Assembly (NCBI GenBank): GCA_949987565.1
Contig: OX465109.1
Location: forward strand, 15,773,900-15,837,899
Source: Luidia sarsii
Taxonomy: Eukaryota; Echinodermata; Asteroidea; Paxillosida; Luidiidae
DNA length: 64,000 bases
Reading direction: 5' to 3'
Part shown: positions 58,901 through 64,000 of the stretch, piece by piece
Layout: every line of letters begins with the position of its first letter
Position numbering within the stretch: the stretch's first letter is position 1
Program-made: the position numbers and the translations under genes
Notes under the pieces: generated by a model
Seen by the model: the letters and a program-made list of their open reading frames with translations, nothing else
Database searches by the model: none
What the model was told of the DNA's origin: nothing

Positions 58901-61900
58901 GGCACAAAGGTCAAACATGTGGTTGTACAGCATGTGGTCAGTACATGTACATGTACACATGTACATGTACAGTGTACATTTGTACAGTACAATGCATGTG
59001 GTATACAGTACAGTGTACACATGCGTGTGGTTTACAAGTGTTTGTGTACGTACAAAGCACTCTGAAGAAGACGTCAACAGCAGGCCGCTCACTCGAAAAA
59101 TTCGATTTCTCGGCGCAGGCGCCGCACATGATCCGTGTTGAGAGTTTGTAGTGTGAATACGCACGGCTGTATCCGGATTGAAAGTTACCCGGTTCACGCC
59201 GCGGCCGATTTGCGTCATGAACAGTGTGAACGTTGCGTCTCTGTGAACCGGGTCGAAAACAGCCAAGGCTGAACCGGAGCGGAACCGGGTAGGTTTCAAC
59301 CCGGTTCCAGGCGCAGATAGTGTGAAAAGGCCTAATGAGTATGCTCAGCTGCCTTTGTTTATAGTTATACAAGCTAGAAATATTACAGGGCCAAGTTTAG
59401 TGCCTTGTAGAACACCACCATTGAGTGTTTGCCATTCACAAAGGGTTTGTTTGTACCTCACTCTTTGTTCCCGTCCAGTTAAAAAATTGGCTATCCACTG
59501 GACAATAAAAGGATGCAAATCTATATATATATATATGACGTATATGATGCAATGCGGTACCCGCTGCTATACATTATTCAAATCCATCTCATGACCTCGA
59601 CCAGCTCGGTGGTCAAGTGGTTAAGACGTCCGAATTGGGAGTCGGGGGTTCGAATCCCGCCCAAGCTGCCTGAAATCTTTTTATCAGGCTCCGTGCAAAG
59701 CACTGAATACTCAGAGTTTATAACGTCAAGCATGGACAAAACCTCATTGAATTAAACAGTCTTCACTTGTGCTGCTTACATGTAAATGTACATGTGCCGT
59801 AGCTCCCCAGCAAAGGAGTTGAATATAAATCAGCTCGGATATTGTCCTCTCCTTCTCAGCCATGAAATAGAGACAGACTGTAATCAATTTTTATTTTTCT
59901 ATCAATTTCCTGTGACAGATTCCCGGAAAGTGGCCTGTGGTTTGGCGTTTTATGGATGGTGTTTGAATCCAATTGCTTTGCCCTGGGCCATAATTTACAT
60001 TCAAATGCTTGCTATCTCAAAAGCTTTGGAGGTTTTGAGATATGTACTGTGCCATATTGTGGGTATAATTAGAATTGCATTCCATAGTAGGGGCCCTGTG
60101 TTCCAGGAAAAAAAAAGAACCCTGACAAAAGACATCTCCAACAGGTGTGACAATATTGAGGGGGGGTGCTTATCTGGTTGCTATGGTGACAACCCTCTCC
60201 TTAGCCCTGATAGCTTGTCAATTTCCCCTGGGGAGATTTTGCAGCTAATTAAATGTAAATAACCAAGCTTTAATGGATGGGTGTCACAGTTCAAACACAG
60301 CGCACCAGTAGTGGTCCTTCAGTTCCTGTGATGGGCATTACAGGCTGTAGGATGTCTTTACAAAATCAGCCCTGTGTTGGATTTCTGTAAGATCTTGAGA
60401 AAGTTTTATATGTCCTCTAAATGTTACTCCTTTAGACAACAATTTTTGTTTTTGTTTTGTTTTTGGCTCAGCAAAGATCTGGCAGTCTGTGGAAAGAAAA
60501 TCTCCTTGAGAAAATTGGCTCGTTTTAACGTACGCACTAAGAAAAGTTGAAAACCCATGATTTAGATTTGACAACTATTGTAAGTTTTCATCAGCTGCGT
60601 TGGAACTAAGTGGGATTAAACCACCAAGATGATGTTTAATGTTCCCATTATGGGACCAGTGGAAACGGCCCAGTCAAACTTCCTCTCGGTTACTTCAACT
60701 TTAACCTTTAAACTTTAAGTCCAATGGTCACTTTTACTGGCAAACCTAGTGACCAAGTAACTTTTACTGAATCAATTAGTGGCAACATTTGGGGGTGTTT
60801 TTTTGTTTCATTTTTTTTTTGGGGGGGGGGGTAATTTGAATAAATTTTGGACTGTGAATTTCCTTCGTGTCTGGAAAATTTATTGTGTTTTTCCGTAGCG
60901 CTGGTTCACCACCTCTATGGTAGCCCAATCATTTGTACTGTTAGCGTAGTGCCTGTACAGTAAATGCTGCTTGTTTTCAGTGCTCACGAATTCGTCAAGA
61001 TAAAATGATAGTAAAACAGAAAATGGTTTGTTGCTTTGCAGAATCATACACATATGCCAGTGAGAGTCGCCGTTGTAGCCATTTTCCTTGTCCTAAACCC
61101 TCAATCTGACCGCTCAAAAAAATTGTTCCAGATGGTCAGAAGCAAAGTGCTGGCCAACCAGTTGCCATGGTTGTGCCATGTTGACCTTGTGACATTATGA
61201 CCAAAGATCCTATAGTAGCGAGTGAAGTGCGCAAGATAGCCTACTCTGCGCAAATGGTGAAGTCGATCGGCGGCCATTTTAATAATAATAATAATAATAA
61301 CGGACATTTCTAGAGCGCCAGCATCCGTCTGCAAAGACGCTCAAGGCGCTTAACAACATTATACAGAATCAAAGAAAATACTACATATACAATTAATTAG
61401 TAAGCAACGGATACCTGTACTCTATTGTCTGCTCTTGGTGCTCTGGAATGGAAGTGTGAAAGTTACAAACAGTGACAAAGATACAACACTGGATTCCTGA
61501 AGAGAATGTGATAACTTTTGATGTGATGTGACCACAGGATGGACTGAGTGCCCACGTGCAACTTTGCTTACTAAAAAATGGTGTACTTCATCCGGATGCG
61601 TGTGATCTTGCAAGAGTAGGCTATCTTGCGCGCTGTAGGATCTTTGGTTATGACTTTTGACAAGGCGGTGGCCCTAAATCGACCCCTTGAAAATACAGAG
61701 CCTCCATTTTAAGAAAATCATTTGGTTCAAGAGAATGACTTTTGGTTGCTCATCCCCCCCACCCAGCTCCCTATACGTGTGCATTGCGAGGATGGGACGA
61801 CCAAACTATGTGAGGTGCACCCAAGTCTGACAGTACAAGACGTCTGTGCATTGATGGTCAGCAGGATGCATACCAGCGACGACAAAAGCTGGTCCCTGAG

Positions 61901-63103
61901 GGAGGATCTACCAGACTTGGACCTCGGTAAGAGCAGATTTGCTTTTCAGAGGAACAGCAAAGTTCTTCTTCTTTCTTTTTTTGTATGTTAAAAAGAATTA
62001 CTCGCAGCAATTGACAACCATTGTTTATATAATTATGTGGTCAAATGGGGGTGTGAGATTTATGGAATTAATGATTAATTGTTTTTGACCGACCACACCA
62101 TCTCAGCAATGATGGAAAGGTTAAAAGCTGCATACACTTTGCGTGATCCCTGAACTGCTCTAGCTGTGTTTACCGCAAATTGTTGTTTTCATCTGAGTGA
62201 TGCACTCTTACCACCTGGGCTATCAAGCCCTTAGATAAGGACCTTCCTCGGTAGTTAAAATAGTCTTTGCCGGGGTGGGGGCACCAGTCAGAAGCAATTC
62301 AACCATTAACTGCCGTACATCTCAAGAGATCATGACCCCTTTTTCATTCAGACGCAAACAATCAATGGTTGTAATCCTGGCTATAGCAGCTCGATGCTCT
62401 CACTACGTGGATGCCCGCTTTTTAAACTTGATTTTGAAATGAACAAAGGAAAGGAAATGAGTGGGAAGTACCAAAGAATCTATCATTTTGTTCAATTTGG
62501 GAAGGAAACTTTGAATGTAATGGGACCCGGAAAGCTCTGCTTTTGAGTAGCAGCACGTACCAGCACTCATAAAGGCTGCATCCACTTTGTGTGATCCCCA
62601 AGCTGCTGTAGCCAGGTTTACAACCATTGGTTGTTTGCGTCAGAATGAAAGCGGGGGTGTGATCCCTGGAAATATACAACAGTTAATGGTTGAATTGCTT
62701 CTGACTGGCGCCCCCACCCCGGCAGAGAATATTTAGGGAGGCCACCATCTAAGGCCTGTATAGCTCAGATGGTAAGAGCGCTGGTACACAAAATCTCTGT
62801 CTCTGGTTTAAGTCCTAGTCCAGTCAATGTTTTCTGTACCATTTTCCAAAATTGTTGAAAAGTTCTGTCAGTATTTCCATTATTTGTTTGACTTGGAATC
62901 TGATAAAATCTGACAATAGTGTTCCATTGGAAATCTTTGTATTTTCTTTAATGTATCTATTTTGTCTTTGGACTGTCTTAGAGAGAACACTGGAGGACCA
63001 TGAACTTGTCTCAGCCGTCTGTAAAAGTTGGCCGCCGAGCTCCAACAACAAACTCCACTTCTGCAAAGACTTCAGGAAGTACGAGATCTTCCAAAGTCCC
63101 GGC
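46749..63103 (+). CDS. GRB7/10/14: GRB7/10/14-family adaptor protein gene, partial (five internal exons: N-terminal region and RA domain)
   Basis: Five exons (46749-46980, 49311-49747, 52214-52282, 61767-61926, 62982-63103) join in phase to 340 codons with no stop. Residues 78-90 read DDVDLDALINDMN, which matches the conserved DDVDLEALVNDMN-type box of GRB10/GRB14. A PNPFPGL motif near residue 214 corresponds to the family PNPFPEL box. Residues 247-340 form the RA segment, from LPIRVHCEDGTT to FRKYEIFQSPG, closely resembling the GRB family pattern (SEDGT, ERxLEDHELV, FRKNYAKYEFF). These cytoplasmic adaptors bind activated receptor tyrosine kinases such as the insulin receptor through BPS and SH2 domains and bind small GTPases and phosphoinositides through RA-PH. 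PH, BPS and SH2 are not in the window, and the start codon is upstream and unidentified. Introns are 2.3, 2.5, 9.5 and 1.1 kb and full of mobile elements. Which vertebrate paralogue is closest cannot be said by eye. Confidence 0.9.
46981..49310 (+). other. Intron between exons a and b
   Basis: GT at 46981, AG at 49309-49310. AT-rich with a TACATG tract at 48145-48205 and a SINE-1 near its 3' end. Confidence 0.75.
48900..49120 (+). mobile_element. SINE-1 copy, plus strand
   Basis: Leader end (GCTTCTGACTGGAGCCC, CTATTTGGGAA), A-box region GGATAGCTCAGATGGTAAGA, B-box GGTTCGAGTCCCGGTCC, then AATCAAAGTTTTCTTTACCA and a CCCAGTCAGTTT tail. The best-preserved head among the copies; still not a functional tRNA. 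Confidence 0.85.
49311..49747 (+). CDS. GRB7/10/14: GRB7/10/14-like exon b (acidic DDVDLDAL box and PNPFPGL motif)
   Basis: The acceptor is GTGTTGCAG|AC; the favoured donor is GTG|GTTAGT at 49748, phase 0. A second GT three bases earlier (49745) would also keep the frame. The 437-nt exon encodes residues 78-223: the conserved DDVDLDALINDMN box, a Gly/Ser/Asn-rich run, a Cys-His-Lys patch (CHCSPKRHGHG), a stretch of eight serines from a TCC trinucleotide run (about 49635-49660), then NRKKEPGEGKVPNPFPGLES. The PNPFPGL motif matches the family PNPFPEL box with Glu replaced by Gly. The exon is strikingly GC-rich next to its AT-rich introns. A transposon stack begins 12 bp inside the following intron. 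Confidence 0.93.
49771..50351. mobile_element. MITE-D nested in MITE-C, TA target duplication
   Basis: Starts TAGACCCTTCTTACCGACGT and ends with the inverse of TAGACCCGTCTTCGATGACG, flanked by TA. Both arms continue to a CCATCTTGG motif about 50 bp in. Removing it restores the MITE-C left end. Confidence 0.82.
50590..50702 (+). mobile_element. Element P monomer, 113 bp, nested in MITE-C
   Basis: Flanked by ACTTCATCC (50581-50589 and 50703-50711). It starts CTCTGCCTTTGAGAAAGG and ends GCAACATTTTTGTATATC. The uninterrupted MITE-C copy at 61202-61646 confirms the empty-site sequence (TACTTCATCC). Confidence 0.92.
50853..51090 (+). mobile_element. SINE-1, two partial heads in tandem
   Basis: Two A-box regions (GGATAGCTCAGATATGAAGA at about 50863 and GAATAGCTCATGTGGTAAGA at about 50942), but only one B-box (GGGTTCAAATCTTGGTCC). 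The gap between heads resembles the unit at the right edge of the window. Confidence 0.75.
51091..52213 (+). other. Intron b-c, right part; SINE-1 fragment
   Basis: 51530-51680 has four to five repeats of GGACCAGTCAAA-like phrases, possibly a degenerate tandem. 52045-52140 is a SINE-1 B-box and tail fragment (GTCTCGGGTTCAAATCCTGC). Confidence 0.55.
52214..52282 (+). CDS. GRB7/10/14: GRB7/10/14-like exon c (23-codon linker before the RA domain)
   Basis: Acceptor TTGTCCACAG and donor CAG|GTAAAG bound 69 nt, phase 0 on both sides, so the exon could be skipped without breaking the frame. It encodes ENLYITQKSREEHGLANGSS and TVQ. The peptide is charged and polar and matches no domain; it sits where vertebrate GRB proteins have a variable linker between the PNPFPEL box and RA. 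It is supported by splice sites and phase rather than by recognised homology, so it may be constitutive or alternative. Confidence 0.72.
52449..52756 (+). mobile_element. MITE-1 copy, diverged
   Basis: Ends AGCCCCTACACACCATTGGT and GTGTGTAGGGGCT; TTAA flanks are no longer intact (TGAA, GTAA). The interior (CATATGCATGAAATAACACA, AGCTCAATCCGTCAACC) is clear on the left. A further isolated right end lies at 52962-52984. Confidence 0.8.
53147..53878 (-). mobile_element. MITE-1 copy, minus strand, split by Element P
   Basis: Left end AGCTCCTACACAACATTGGT, right end CCAATGTTGTGTAGGGGCT followed by TTAA (53879-53882). Interrupted after CATGAAACTTATGCTT and resumed with a duplicated GAAACTTATACTT. 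Confidence 0.9.
53215..53567. mobile_element. Element P inverted form, 13-bp target duplication
   Basis: Flanked by GAAACTTATGCTT (53202-53214) and GAAACTTATACTT (53568-53580). It begins with the reverse complement of the unit (TATACAAAAATGTTGCAAAC to GGGCCTGACGTTTGATC), has a pyrimidine-rich spacer, and ends with a plus-strand half unit (CTGCCTTTGAGAAAGG to CCCACTAAATTTTAGA). Confidence 0.9.
53883..54487 (+). other. Intron sequence without recognised feature
   Basis: Two GGGCCACCTAAT-type motifs in opposite orientation (54065, 54142) with complementary flanks form a loose inverted repeat. No exon seen. Confidence 0.45.
54488..54670. mobile_element. MITE-F copy 2 (183 bp), 8-bp target duplication
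   Basis: Nearly identical to 10922-11112 but with a short deletion near the right arm. Flanked by TTTTTTAA (54480-54487 and 54671-54678). Confidence 0.88.
54671..55070 (+). other. Palindrome and Element K-like fragment
   Basis: 54702-54742 is a perfect inverted repeat (ACTCTGTTCGTCTTCAGGAG, one base, then its complement). 54815-54870 (CAGTGTCACCACAAACCTT, CCATGAAACCCTTCAAATCT) resembles the right arm and tail of Element K. Confidence 0.65.
55071..55690 (+). mobile_element. MITE-A copy, split by Element K
   Basis: Left end CGGGCCATTTCCACTG, right end CAGTGGAAACAGCCCTA. Internal AATCGCGATTCAGACTCCAC, ATCCCACAATGCACCACTTG and CTGACTGACAGGAAGTGAGG match 13116-13563. Interrupted between two GACATAATACAC copies. 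Confidence 0.87.
55173..55293. mobile_element. Element K copy 3, 12-bp target duplication
   Basis: Flanked by GACATAATACAC at 55161-55172 and 55294-55305. Arms ATATGGGAAGGTTT (55178-55191) and AAACCTTCCCATAT (55240-55253) pair perfectly. GGTGACACCATGTA follows the left arm, and the tail is CACCATGCAAAGCCTTAAGT + CTTATTTATTT. At 121 bp, this duplication sets the true element ends. Confidence 0.88.
55691..56354 (+). other. Intron sequence without recognised feature
   Basis: The overlapping minus-strand frames at 55658-55933 and 55840-56220 have no domain I recognise. No repeat family identified. Confidence 0.4.
56370..56530 (-). mobile_element. SINE-1 leader and A-box fragment, minus strand
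   Basis: Reads TTTGAGCCATCCAGCCC, then the reversed leader GATGGTGGCCTTCCCTAATA, GGGGGCGCCAGTCAGAAGCA and CCATTAAGTGCCGTATATCT. The B-box half is missing. Confidence 0.75.
56600..56705. mobile_element. Element P inverted dimer (hairpin), degraded
   Basis: Minus arm GGATCCTAGCAGGACCTTTC + TCAAAGGC, short loop, plus arm GCCTTTGAGAAAAGTCCTGC, ending GGGCCCTCC that pairs with the starting GGAGGGCCC. Confidence 0.82.
57079..57409 (-). pseudogene. LINE fragment, part 3: reverse-transcriptase C-terminus and 3' tail
   Basis: On the minus strand it begins NSPVPFLKPLVH, resembling the NSPVPYL-type C-terminus of CR1-like elements, then a 3' untranslated stretch and an (AAT)n tail at 57080-57100. It continues part 2 once MITE-B is removed. 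Confidence 0.65.
57410..57981. mobile_element. MITE-B copy 2 with TTA target duplication, nested in LINE
   Basis: Ends AGCCGTGTCCGCACTGGACT and the inverse of AAGCCGCATCCGCACTGG; TTA at 57407-57409 and 57982-57984. It is about 130 bp longer than copy 1; the extra sequence includes a TACATG tract (57635-57650) and a CpG-rich part. Confidence 0.88.
57985..58630 (-). pseudogene. LINE fragment, part 2: reverse transcriptase thumb/C-terminal region
   Basis: Minus-strand translation gives DLNDRNEWVIDNRLSLNPSK, CQSMQI, GVTLQHHLKWDNHV, then SLESLQKRVCSIILGQRYSR and SKRRLHLCTMFACKAFNPGK. This is the pattern of CR1/Jockey-type non-LTR reverse transcriptases after the YVDD motif. It contains in-frame TACATGTA-type additions (PVHVQ, LVHVG) and is not continuous with other coding parts. 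Confidence 0.8.
58633..59332. mobile_element. MITE with GGCCTTTTCACACT ends, nested in LINE
   Basis: Ends GGCCTTTTCACACTGTCC and the inverse of GGCCTTTTCACACTATC, flanked by TA. The interior has many GAACCGGGT/TCCGGATTGAAA motifs and a TACATG tract at 58938-59005. Confidence 0.82.
59335..59521 (-). pseudogene. LINE fragment, part 1: reverse transcriptase palm
   Basis: The minus strand reads PFIVQWIANFLTGREQRVRY, then LNGGVLQGTKLGPVIFLACI. GGVLQGTKLGP corresponds to the conserved GVPQGTKLGPVLF motif of CR1-like reverse transcriptases. An in-frame stop follows shortly, so it is dead. 5' parts are missing. Confidence 0.85.
59600..59760 (+). mobile_element. SINE-2 copy (tRNA-like), plus strand
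   Basis: Head AGCTCGGTGGTCAAGTGGTT, GGGAGTCGGGGGTTCGAATC + CCGCCCAAGCTG, then CCTGAAATCTTTTTATCAGG and CAAAACCTCATTGAAT. The A- and B-box and the 3' hairpin match 20071-20238 (minus). A 3' part also occurs at 56990-57065. Confidence 0.85.
59780..60330 (+). promoter_or_regulatory. Repeat-free intronic block, candidate regulatory element
   Basis: In the 9.5-kb intron before the RA exons this block carries no visible repeat. It includes GTTGCTATGGTGACAAC (60178-60194, resembling an RFX X-box with mismatches), CAGCTAATTAAATG (homeodomain-type core) and CCCCTGGGGAGA. Function is inferred only from the contrast with its surroundings. Confidence 0.3.
60331..61193 (+). other. Intron sequence; MITE-B-like fragment
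   Basis: 60600-60745 contains GGACCAGTGGAAACGGCCCA and CTCGGTTACTTCAAC, MITE-B-like. G-run at 60821-60831. No exon. Confidence 0.5.
61202..61646. mobile_element. MITE-C copy 2, 8-bp target duplication
   Basis: Flanked by ATTATGAC (61194-61201) and GTTATGAC (61647-61654). The arms (CAAAGATCCTATAGTAGCG, GCGCAAGATAGCCTACTC and inverse) are about 50 bp. A segment with (AAT)n and CTAGAGCGCCAGCATCCGTC (about 61280-61420) is absent from copy 1 and looks like a further insertion. Confidence 0.85.
61767..61926 (+). CDS. GRB7/10/14: GRB7/10/14-like exon d (first part of RA domain)
   Basis: The acceptor is CCCCCCACCCAG and the donor is CTCG|GTAAGA. The 160 nt run from phase 0 to phase 1 and encode residues 247-299: LPIRVHCEDGTTKLCEVHPS, then LTVQDVCALMVSRMH and DDKSWSLREDLPDLDL. 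This is the beta-hairpin plus helix start of the RA fold as seen in GRB7/10/14 (VYSEDGTS, ARDVCQLLV, DDHSWTLFEHLPHLGL). It lies 120 bp downstream of a MITE-C copy. Confidence 0.95.
61927..62981 (+). other. Intron d-e, mostly two opposed SINE-1 copies
   Basis: 62200-62400 is a SINE-1 leader and A-box on the minus strand; 62575-62840 is a SINE-1 on the plus strand with leader, A-box (GTATAGCTCAGATGGTAAGA) and weak B-box (GGTTTAAGTCCTAGTCC). Confidence 0.75.
62982..63103 (+). CDS. GRB7/10/14: GRB7/10/14-like exon e (second part of RA domain and RA-PH linker)
   Basis: The acceptor is GACTGTCTTAG and the donor is GGC|GTAAGT. The 122 nt enter in phase 1, completing GAG across the junction, and leave in phase 0. 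Residues 300-340 contain ERTLEDHELVSAVCKSW, then NNKLHFCKDFRKYEIFQSPG. The ERxLEDHELV helix and the FRKxxxKYEFF strand are hallmarks of the GRB7/10/14 family; Phe-Cys-Lys-Asp-Phe-Arg-Lys replaces the usual FRKNYAK. The next exon, expected to open the PH domain, is outside the window. Confidence 0.96.
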
Positions 63104-63285
63104 GTAAGTAGCTAGATTAATAGATAGATTTTGATATTTCTTTTGAATTTGAAACTGCTTGTTTGGTTACGAGTGAAAGTGTGGGTTTGATTCTGAGTGA
63201 TACGCAGGAGATAGTGGTTCAACTCTTCTGATTGATGCTCCCTCCCGGCAAAGATAGTTGACTATTTGGGAAGGCCATCACCTAA
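63104..63285 (+). other. Start of the intron after exon e; SINE-1 leader
   Basis: A degenerate leader (CTCTTCTGATTGATGCTCCC, CTATTTGGGAAGGCCATCAC) leads directly into the tandem array. Confidence 0.65.
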
Positions 63286-64000
63286 GGGCTGGATAGCTCA
63301 GGTGGTTAGTGCACTTGTAAAGAGGGTTGACTATTGGGAAGGCCATCACCTAAGGGCTGGATAGCTCAGGTGGTTAGTGCACTTGTAAAGAGGGTTGACT
63401 ATTGGGAAGGCCATCACCTAAGGGCTGGATAGCTCAGGTGGGTAGTGCACTTGTAAAGAGGGTTGACCATTTGGGAAGGCCATCACCTAAGGGCTGGATA
63501 GCTCAGGTGGTTAGTGCGCTTGTAAAGAGGGTTGACTATTTGGGAAGGCCATCACCTAAGGGCTGGATAGCTCAGGTGGTTACTGCATTTGTAAAGAGGG
63601 TTGACTATTGGGAAGGCCATCACCTAAGGGCTGGATAGCTCAGGTGGTTAGTGCACTTGTAAAGAGGGTTGACTATTTGGGAAGGCCACCACCTAAGGGC
63701 TGGATAGCTCAGGTGGTTAGTGCACTTGTAAAGAGGGTTGACTATTTGGGAAGGTCACCACCTAAGGGCTGGATAGCTCAGGTGGTTAGTGCACTTGTAA
63801 AGAGGGTTGACTATTGGGAAGGCCATCACCTAAGGGCTGGATAGCTCAGGTGGTTAGTGCACTTGTAAAGATAGTTGACTATTTGGGAAGGCCATCACCT
63901 AAGGGCTGGATAGCTCAGGTGGTTAGTGCACTTGTAAAGAGGGTTGACTATTGGGAAGGCCACCACCTAAGGGATGTATAGCTCAGGTGGTTACTGCACT
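63286..64000 (+). repeat. 68/69-bp tandem array of SINE-1 leader/A-box units
   Basis: Ten full units (starts at 63286, 63354, 63422, 63491, 63560, 63628, 63697, 63766, 63834, 63903) and a partial at 63971. Each has GGGCTGGATAGCTCAGGTGG, TTAGTGCACTTGTAAAG, GTTGACTATTGGGAAGGCC and ATCACCTAA. 68- and 69-bp units differ by one T in CTATT(T)GGG. No B-box is included. It runs off the right edge. Confidence 0.96.

Noticed and set aside
59600..59675. Possible functional tRNA gene
   Set aside because: A- and B-box motifs are present, but the cloverleaf is imperfect and the unit is followed by a SINE 3' hairpin shared with 20071-20238.
63286..64000. CRISPR-like regular array and the 78-codon frames at 63402-63844
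   Set aside because: Units are contiguous with no unique spacers and belong to a SINE-derived tandem repeat in an animal genome; the frames are readings of the repeat.

Overview
This is eukaryotic, animal DNA: an AT-rich, repeat-dense window in which only one gene can be recognised. Five short exons with GT-AG splice sites and consistent reading phase are spread over 16 kb at the right end (46749-63103, + strand). They encode the N-terminal region and the complete Ras-associating (RA) segment of a GRB7/GRB10/GRB14-family adaptor. The PH, BPS and SH2 domains must lie beyond the right edge, and the start codon was not found. The single GRB7/10/14-like gene, the large introns, the tRNA-derived SINEs, the CR1-like LINE fragment and the very abundant self-complementary TACATGTA tracts suggest a marine invertebrate, most likely a deuterostome such as an echinoderm or hemichordate. 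That assignment is an inference.

Layout. 1-336 is a degenerate G-rich repeat. 3393-5080 and 40342-41670 are two arrays of the same 22/23-bp minisatellite. 33088-34430 is a 1.3-kb pentanucleotide (TTCCC)n array. 63286 to the right edge is a 68/69-bp tandem array built from the front of a tRNA-like SINE. Between these the DNA is mostly a mosaic of miniature inverted-repeat elements and other repeats, often inserted into one another. The main families, with labels used only here, are: MITE-1 (TTAA target duplications, ends AGCCCCTACACAACATTGGT); MITE-A (AATCGCGATTCAAA-rich); MITE-B (3-bp TWA duplications, ends AGCCGTGTCCGCACTGG); MITE-C (8-bp duplications); MITE-D (TA duplications); MITE-F (191 and 183 bp); MITE-G; Element P (113-117 bp, hammerhead-like core); Element K (a hairpin with covarying arms); SINE-1 and SINE-2 (tRNA-like).

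The most interesting signals are: (i) Element P, found as monomer, circularly permuted and head-to-head forms with clear 9-16 bp target duplications, and carrying a fold that resembles a hammerhead ribozyme with two non-consensus core positions; (ii) Element K, whose copies differ in stem sequence but keep pairing through compensatory changes; (iii) a stack of three nested transposons starting 12 bp inside the intron after the second visible exon; (iv) TACATGTA tracts that sit as clean insertions inside older repeats; (v) the tandem array of Pol III A-box-like units at the right edge.

Most long open frames in this window come from stop-free simple repeats or transposon copies and are not listed as genes. 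Everything was read by eye; no alignment, folding or database search was run, and element boundaries without target duplications are approximate.
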